A DNA stretch of 64,000 nucleotides. Origin: Owenia fusiformis (taxonomy: Eukaryota > Annelida > Polychaeta > Sabellida > Oweniidae). The translations under genes and the position numbers were made by a program. The first letter of the stretch is position 1, and every line of letters starts with the position of its first letter. Below, one piece after another: positions 59,001-64,000 of this stretch. Under the pieces are notes generated by a model. It saw only the letters and a list, made by a program, of their open reading frames with translations, did no database searches and was not told where the DNA came from. The DNA lies in assembly GCA_903813345.2 (NCBI GenBank), contig CAIIXF020000001.1:42441366-42505365 (forward strand). The letters are read 5' to 3'.

Positions 59001-62000
59001 AAATTCATCAAATTTATCATCAATTTTCGACCTATTGTAATTGAGGAAAAAAATTGAGAAAATTTTGAGGTATTGGAAATAAAGTCAAGTTACGTTTCCA
59101 TCAATATTATAAGTTATTTCATCGCCAGTTAAGTAAATAAAAATTCAAACGTAAAGAGATTTTAACACGTAGTTCAATGAGGAAAAAAGGTTGCCAAACT
59201 TATGGAGGGGAGTGTATAAAAATGCATAGCTGATCATCAAGATATTGCAACTGTAAAAGGTGTGACTTTTTCAGTTCACATACAGTGTACTCCAAGACAT
59301 GGTACAGTGTAGCAACACAGAGCTAGATGCAGCATTGAAACAATTGAACGCCTGTAAGATACAAGGTTAGTCATAAAATTTTATCTTTTGAGGTGATTAC
59401 GCCAACTCAGAGAATACTCTACGTACTTTGAGAGTACATAGATGGACCAATCTCCATGTATACATCTACCTCCAGGTGGTTTCAACTGTAAAAGTTCTGG
59501 GATAAACTGTATTTGATATTCAACTATAATTCTCACATTACACCAAGGATTTCTATCAAGCAAATGCCAATGTTTCTACAGTGTTTCTTGGTTCGTGCAG
59601 TGCACCTTTGGATTGTTAGTTGACAAGAATCCTTTTAAAGTCTCAGGGCGACTCTGTGAAATATCATGTTGGAATGTCACTCAAGGAAATATTAGTTACA
59701 TGTACATGTGATCAAATATAAGTCTCTTTAAAAACGTGTATTTTCAATTTGGTTGAATCTTTTGAAGGTCATATTCCAGCGATTTTCCAAAACACTGCTG
59801 CAGATGCTGAAATTCTGAAATATGTCTTTTTCAGAATATTGGAGGGTGACTGATTTTGAGTACCTGATCAAAGTGTTGACCAACATCACCAACCTATGTA
59901 CAGAAAATGACTGGCCAATAGATAGGATTCCCTTACAAGAGGTCTCACAGCAACTAGAAGATGATGGCACCTTTGCCAGGTATATTATAGACAGACATGC
60001 CAGGCCCGTAGCCAGGGGGGGTTCGCATGGTTCGGGCGAACCCCCCCCCCCTGGCCAAAAATTCTTTCAAAATCATGCAGTTTTTCACCATTCTGAGCAC
60101 TTTTTAGGTGATTTTGGCCCTTTTTGGACCCAAATTGTCAAAAGTGAACCCCCCCCTGGAATTTTCCAAAAAGTGAACCCCCCCTTGGCAAATCCTGGCT
60201 ACGGGCCTGCATGCTACATGTGCATGTAGTATTCCCCCTGAACCTTTTTCTGAATAATGCACAAAGTTCTCAAAAGATATCAAAGATCATTTTTCACATA
60301 TCCTGTTTGAGATGATAAAAATTATGAACATTGCTTGCATTTTCGATAACCCTCTTCATTTAAGATCATCACCTTTTGTAGGGTTGTGGTAGAACATGTG
60401 CTGACATCTTTTGGCACCCCTGTGAACTCCGACACAGACATGGAAACAGATGCAGGTAGGATATACAATGAAATTGTAATTATTATCCATCACTTCCCAA
60501 TGATCCCCTGTGTGAAACAGTAAATGGCCCGTCAAATTATTTGATGATATTTAAATAGGCCTAATAAGGATTCTTTCACTAAATCATGTTTTTTGCAGGG
60601 TGATATATTTGATGATTGTACCCTTTACTAGGGCACTTTGATATCTGTTTTTTAATGTATGTCTTTGTTGCCATAAATATAGCATGTGTGACAAAAATAT
60701 TCTCTACCTACATGTATATATCAGTAAAGGAGTATTTTCATCAGTTTCAAATCTTTAAAAGAAAATATGTCAGGTCAGTTTGGCAACTTGTATAGTTTGA
60801 TCTTTTATCTTGCTCTTCTACTGCAGGACCATCTTTCTATAAACTAGATGAGGATAAGATGTGTAGGCTTTATGCTGATATGATTCTACGAGATACTAAA
60901 AAGGTAAGAAAGTTGAAATAGTAAAGTATCAATATTTCATTGTTATCCCACAATATAATATTTCATATTAACTCCCTCTACCTCCCAGTCGTAGCTCAAA
61001 AAATACCATTGGTCCAATTTCATTTACATTTTATACCCAATTTGAGTACAAGTTCTGCTTGAAAGCCTATTTTGAAAACAGCCAACGGTTTCAAATTAAC
61101 TTGCCTCCCATCATATTCTCCATTGTTCCTTATGGAAACTTACTAAAAAATGTTTTTTTTAATTCAGTTTAATTTCCAAGAGTTCATGGATGCCTGGCAG
61201 CAGTGTGTACCTGAAGGAATGAAAACTGATGAGTTCCAGTTGCAGGTACAATCTGTATTATTTTGATAATGCTAGTAAGAATATGCTACTTAAAGCTTAT
61301 TCTACAGAAGTGTTCAGCAGTGCAATTAGTTTGCCTGAACTTATTTTAATTCTTCACTACACGTAATTACTTTTTCAATTTTGATTTTTTGTTACATATA
61401 CATGTACGAGTACTTGCTGTTGAGTCCACCATTTTGTTAACACATTGATTGGTGAGAATTCCTACATTGCTTCAGAGAGTGTACATAAACTCTAATATGT
61501 GCTCTAAAGCCTTCAACATCATTTTCAATTATTTTAGGGTTTAGCACTAATTGATCGAGACAGTAGCCCAGAAATCATTACCTACTTCCCTGTAGAGAAT
61601 CTACCAGACGAGGTAGATGAGCGATTCACAAAACTTTTTACACAAAAAGAGAAATGGACTAAAGATGAAATAACACCTTATATCAAGTAAGCCATAGCAT
61701 TGTCATATAATACCCCTTAAGTGCCCACCCCCTTCTTGTTAATATTGATGAATTACACATCATATTATTGATTCATCAACAGATGGGCCATCATTTCTGT
61801 CAATTTGGTTATTGCAGGTAAATTGGCAGGTAAATTGACATTTGAACTCAAAAAAGTCATCTTTATCAAAGAAATATCTTATCATATTTTCAAGTTATTA
61901 AGTTGACATTAGTTTAAAAAGTTACACTTATTTCTGGATTGCTTATGGCAACCAAAATGTAAAGCATTTTAAAAGCAACATATTGATTTGACAAATAACT

Positions 62001-62547
62001 TTAATTTCAAATAAAATTTCAGTGAGATTTCGTATTTGAATCTAAGCTTGGAGGAAATGCAGAATGTCACTTGACTCTTGGGTGATTTTGAAGTATTGTC
62101 TGTACAAAGTCAACTTTTGTAGAAATATGAAACCACCTTCTAATTTGCCTCATTGACCTTCTATTGTTTATCAAAAATTTTCTCTCAAAATCAGGAAATT
62201 AGGATGATAAGCAGGGAAAATTTGTAGGGAATTTCAGTCACAAAAAACGAGTGACAACTTACACTACATGTAATACCCGGCCGAGTGTAGAGTTGCCTAA
62301 ATCATTCATGCGTGTTACCTCTCAGTCCAGTCATCAGACAGACATAGACTTAATTTTTCAAGGACATGTCAATCCCCCAGGATGTGTGGAATATATGAGT
62401 GTTTCCACTGTCCATATGTTTGTTCTTTTAATTTCCAGTGATCTTGCAACGGAAAAGATTGGTGTAGGGTCCCTTTTGATGAAGTACGCAAGAGGATCAA
62501 TGCAGAAAGGAGTAAAAGTCTTCAACAGTAGAAAACCATTGTCCTGA
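56048..62547 (+). CDS. DSCC1: Sister chromatid cohesion protein DCC1 (CTF18-RFC subunit), exons 2-11
   Basis: Subunit of the CTF18-DCC1-CTF8 alternative RFC that loads PCNA and supports sister chromatid cohesion in the nucleus. Exons: 56048-56212, 56498-56660, 56967-57098, 59275-59365, 59835-59979, 60382-60455, 60827-60903, 61168-61245, 61538-61686, 62439-62547. All junctions are GT-AG with matching phases, giving 393 codons without a break (human total 393). Family matches include LEEIQEVLELAKLE, LVIRGDESDCAVICTNNKTY, LRPCKPRLQKLRQLLEECPY, LNACKI, EYWRVTDFEYL, FNFQEFMDAWQQCVPEGM, GLALIDRDSSPEII, EKWTKDEITPYI and the C-terminal SMQKGVKVFNSRKPLS. The first exon, contributing only a few residues plus the ATG, is uncertain. 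Introns hold several MITEs; one starts 22 bp past the exon 6 donor. Confidence 0.95.
57196..58385. mobile_element. 1.2 kb inverted-end element with internal duplication, in a DSCC1 intron
   Basis: Ends TCCCAACGAACGAAG and TTGTTCGTTGGGA pair. Near the left end is a GTCCGTCCGTCAGTCAGTCA run. The interior consists of two copies of a roughly 460-bp unit starting near 57370 and 57833, both with TCAAGATGGCCGCCGCTTTA, and a third partial copy after 58290. No transposase. Confidence 0.75.
58668..59214. mobile_element. TA-flanked fold-back MITE in a DSCC1 intron
   Basis: TA at 58666-58667 and 59215-59216. The termini CACTCCCCTCCATAA and TTATGGAGGGGAGTG open longer imperfect arms containing TTTATTTACTTAAC and GTTAAGTAAATAAA. 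Ends about 60 bp before the exon at 59275. Confidence 0.85.
60001..60209. mobile_element. GGCCCGTAG-type MITE with 5-bp duplication, in a DSCC1 intron
   Basis: Perfect ends CAGGCCCGTAGCCAGG and CCTGGCTACGGGCCTG. CATGC occurs directly outside both (59996-60000 and 60210-60214). Contains long G and C runs that can pair. The reading frame that continues from exon 6 into this element (to 60229) is read-through, not coding. Confidence 0.9.
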
Positions 62548-63670
62548 CCTTCAATCTACCAGATTAATGTTATAATTTATATCATCATTTAAATGCTTAC
62601 ACAACTCTAGAAATTTTGTGTCTTATTTTATAAGTGACACACAAAAATAATAACAATAGGACATAAAAATAACACACTTCAAATTGATTTAAAATATCAA
62701 TCTCTTGATAATTTTTAAGCTGCCGTTTAATGAACAAATATCCGAATATATACAAGATATTATTAACATCCATATACTGTGAAATAGAATAAACGCTGTA
62801 TTTTATTTATATACACATACATGCATCCTGTAAAATTGATTATGCCATATATTTTATGTGTTGATACATTGTACTCGTGATTAAACCATAAGACTAATCA
62901 CAAAATGACCCATTATTCTATGATAACACCTGGTCTTGGATTGAATGTCTTCAACAGGAGTAATAGATTTTACTGCACTGACCTGCTTCTATCCACAGGT
63001 TTAGTTTTCTGTACAAAGTACAACTTGTACAATCAGTTACCTAGAGACTGCGCTGTATATGTAGTATAACGCACAGTCTTTAGTCTACCTTTCATAATTA
63101 CTGCATACTGACTTTGGTATAGAGTGCCGATGTCGTCGTGGAACATTATCCCTATTTTTGAAGGGCAACGTCTCTCTTTTTTCTGAAATGATCTGTTATT
63201 TCCGTGGAAATACACGTCGCTTTAATATTTTAATATTCCAGGGGGCTATGAGGTGACCACGTACAGAAAGTGCATTTTATGTAATTTATTTTCCTATATA
63301 TTAATAATCAATTACTTAATCTTAAATGTACAACAATCAACATTTATGTAAAATATAAAAATATGGATCTAGCCCTGAACATAAATATTATAAATCACGA
63401 ACCTAGATGTTTATACATCAGTAATACACTTTAATTGTGTAAACTGTAGTAAACATCTGAGACCATCATAAAATCAGGTAATCATACAGTATAAATACAT
63501 TTAGTGTATACGCATATACATTAGTTCAGAAGTTTATAATGAAACGTCAATAAAAGCGTTAACTGAAAGAAGATAATTAGAATTAGATGTGTCTCATCTA
63601 AAAAAAGCTGTTCGCGTCATCATTTATGTTTTATTTGTCTATAATGGCAAGCAGCTCTACACGGTTTCTA
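62548..63670. other. DSCC1 3' flank, no further gene seen
   Basis: AT-rich. AATAAA at 62788-62793 is a candidate polyadenylation signal about 240 bp past the stop codon. No supported coding region follows. Confidence 0.45.
62788..62793 (+). terminator. Candidate polyadenylation signal for DSCC1
   Basis: Canonical AATAAA, 241 bp past the TGA at 62545-62547. Confidence 0.45.
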
Positions 63671-63831
63671 GACAACTCATCCCAAGACAACTCATCCCAA
63701 GACAAGTCATCCCTAAGACAACTCATCCCAAGACAAGTCATCCCTAAGACAACTCATCCCAAGACATCTCATCCCAAGACATCTCATCCCAAGACAACTC
63801 ATCCCAAGACATCTCATCCCAAGACAACTCA
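63671..63831. repeat. 15/16-bp tandem repeat, about 10-11 copies
   Basis: The unit is of the form GACAACTCATCCCAA with ACAAGTC and ACATCTC variants; two units are 16 bp. It gives a low-complexity open frame (63626-63844) that should not be read as a gene. Confidence 0.88.
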
Positions 63832-64000
63832 CAGTACTTACTAAGCATAAAGTCATAAACAAGGAATTTAGCGAAGAAAACTATATCCCTTTTCGGTGAA
63901 TAGTATCAGTCAAGCCGAGTAACTAAGTCAACATTCGAAAATAAAAATCTCAAAAATCGTACATCTTTGATTTCCAAAATAATTTGTGAGGTGGTTATTA
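63832..64000. other. Window edge, nothing recognised
   Basis: AT-rich flank of the tandem repeat. No coding or structural signal. Confidence 0.4.

Noticed and set aside
59822-60229. 135-codon frame taken as one gene
   Set aside because: It is DSCC1 exon 6 (59835-59979) read on through the splice donor into a MITE.
63626-63844. 72-codon Ser/Thr/Pro-rich frame
   Set aside because: Generated by a 15/16-bp tandem repeat.

Overview
The window is animal nuclear DNA: AT-rich, with spliced genes using GT-AG introns, the standard code, and very many non-autonomous DNA transposons. The gene families (M13 metallopeptidase, CPTP, DSCC1, polyzinc-finger protein, rhodopsin-type receptor) fit any metazoan. 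The transposon content looks like a marine invertebrate, but I cannot name the phylum from sequence alone.

Layout. 1-11.5 kb holds no intact gene. It contains two decayed Tc1/mariner-type transposons, one split by a 1.5 kb nested palindromic element, and several hairpin repeats. At 11551-12810 (+) lies an apparently intronless class A GPCR with unusual TM4 and TM6 residues. 13-28 kb is gene-free and repeat-rich, including a 2.2 kb palindrome at 24.3-26.5 kb. At 28253-40609 (+) an M13 (neprilysin/ECE-type) zinc endopeptidase can be assembled from 18 coding exons into an uninterrupted 794-residue type II membrane protein. A 27-bp minisatellite follows.

From 43 to 62.5 kb the genes are interleaved. 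CPTP (-) is made of exon 1 at 53944-54062 and exon 2 at 43223-43742, giving 212 residues. Its 10.2 kb intron encloses, on the same strand, a single-coding-exon 19-finger C2H2 protein (44817-47384). DSCC1 (+), a subunit of the CTF18-RFC PCNA loader, runs over ten recognised exons from 56048 to 62547. Its short first coding exon is uncertain. The best candidate ends at 52792, just after a promoter-like stretch with two inverted ZNF143/Staf-like sites (52600-52740). If correct, CPTP exon 1 lies antisense inside DSCC1 intron 1, and the same promoter may also drive the zinc-finger gene leftward.

The genes are not an operon and share no obvious pathway: cell-surface peptide processing, peptide or amine sensing, lipid transfer, transcription and replication/cohesion. 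The most unusual content is the variety of fold-back elements, many with identifiable target-site duplications (TA, TTAA or 5 bp), several nested in one another and several inside introns.
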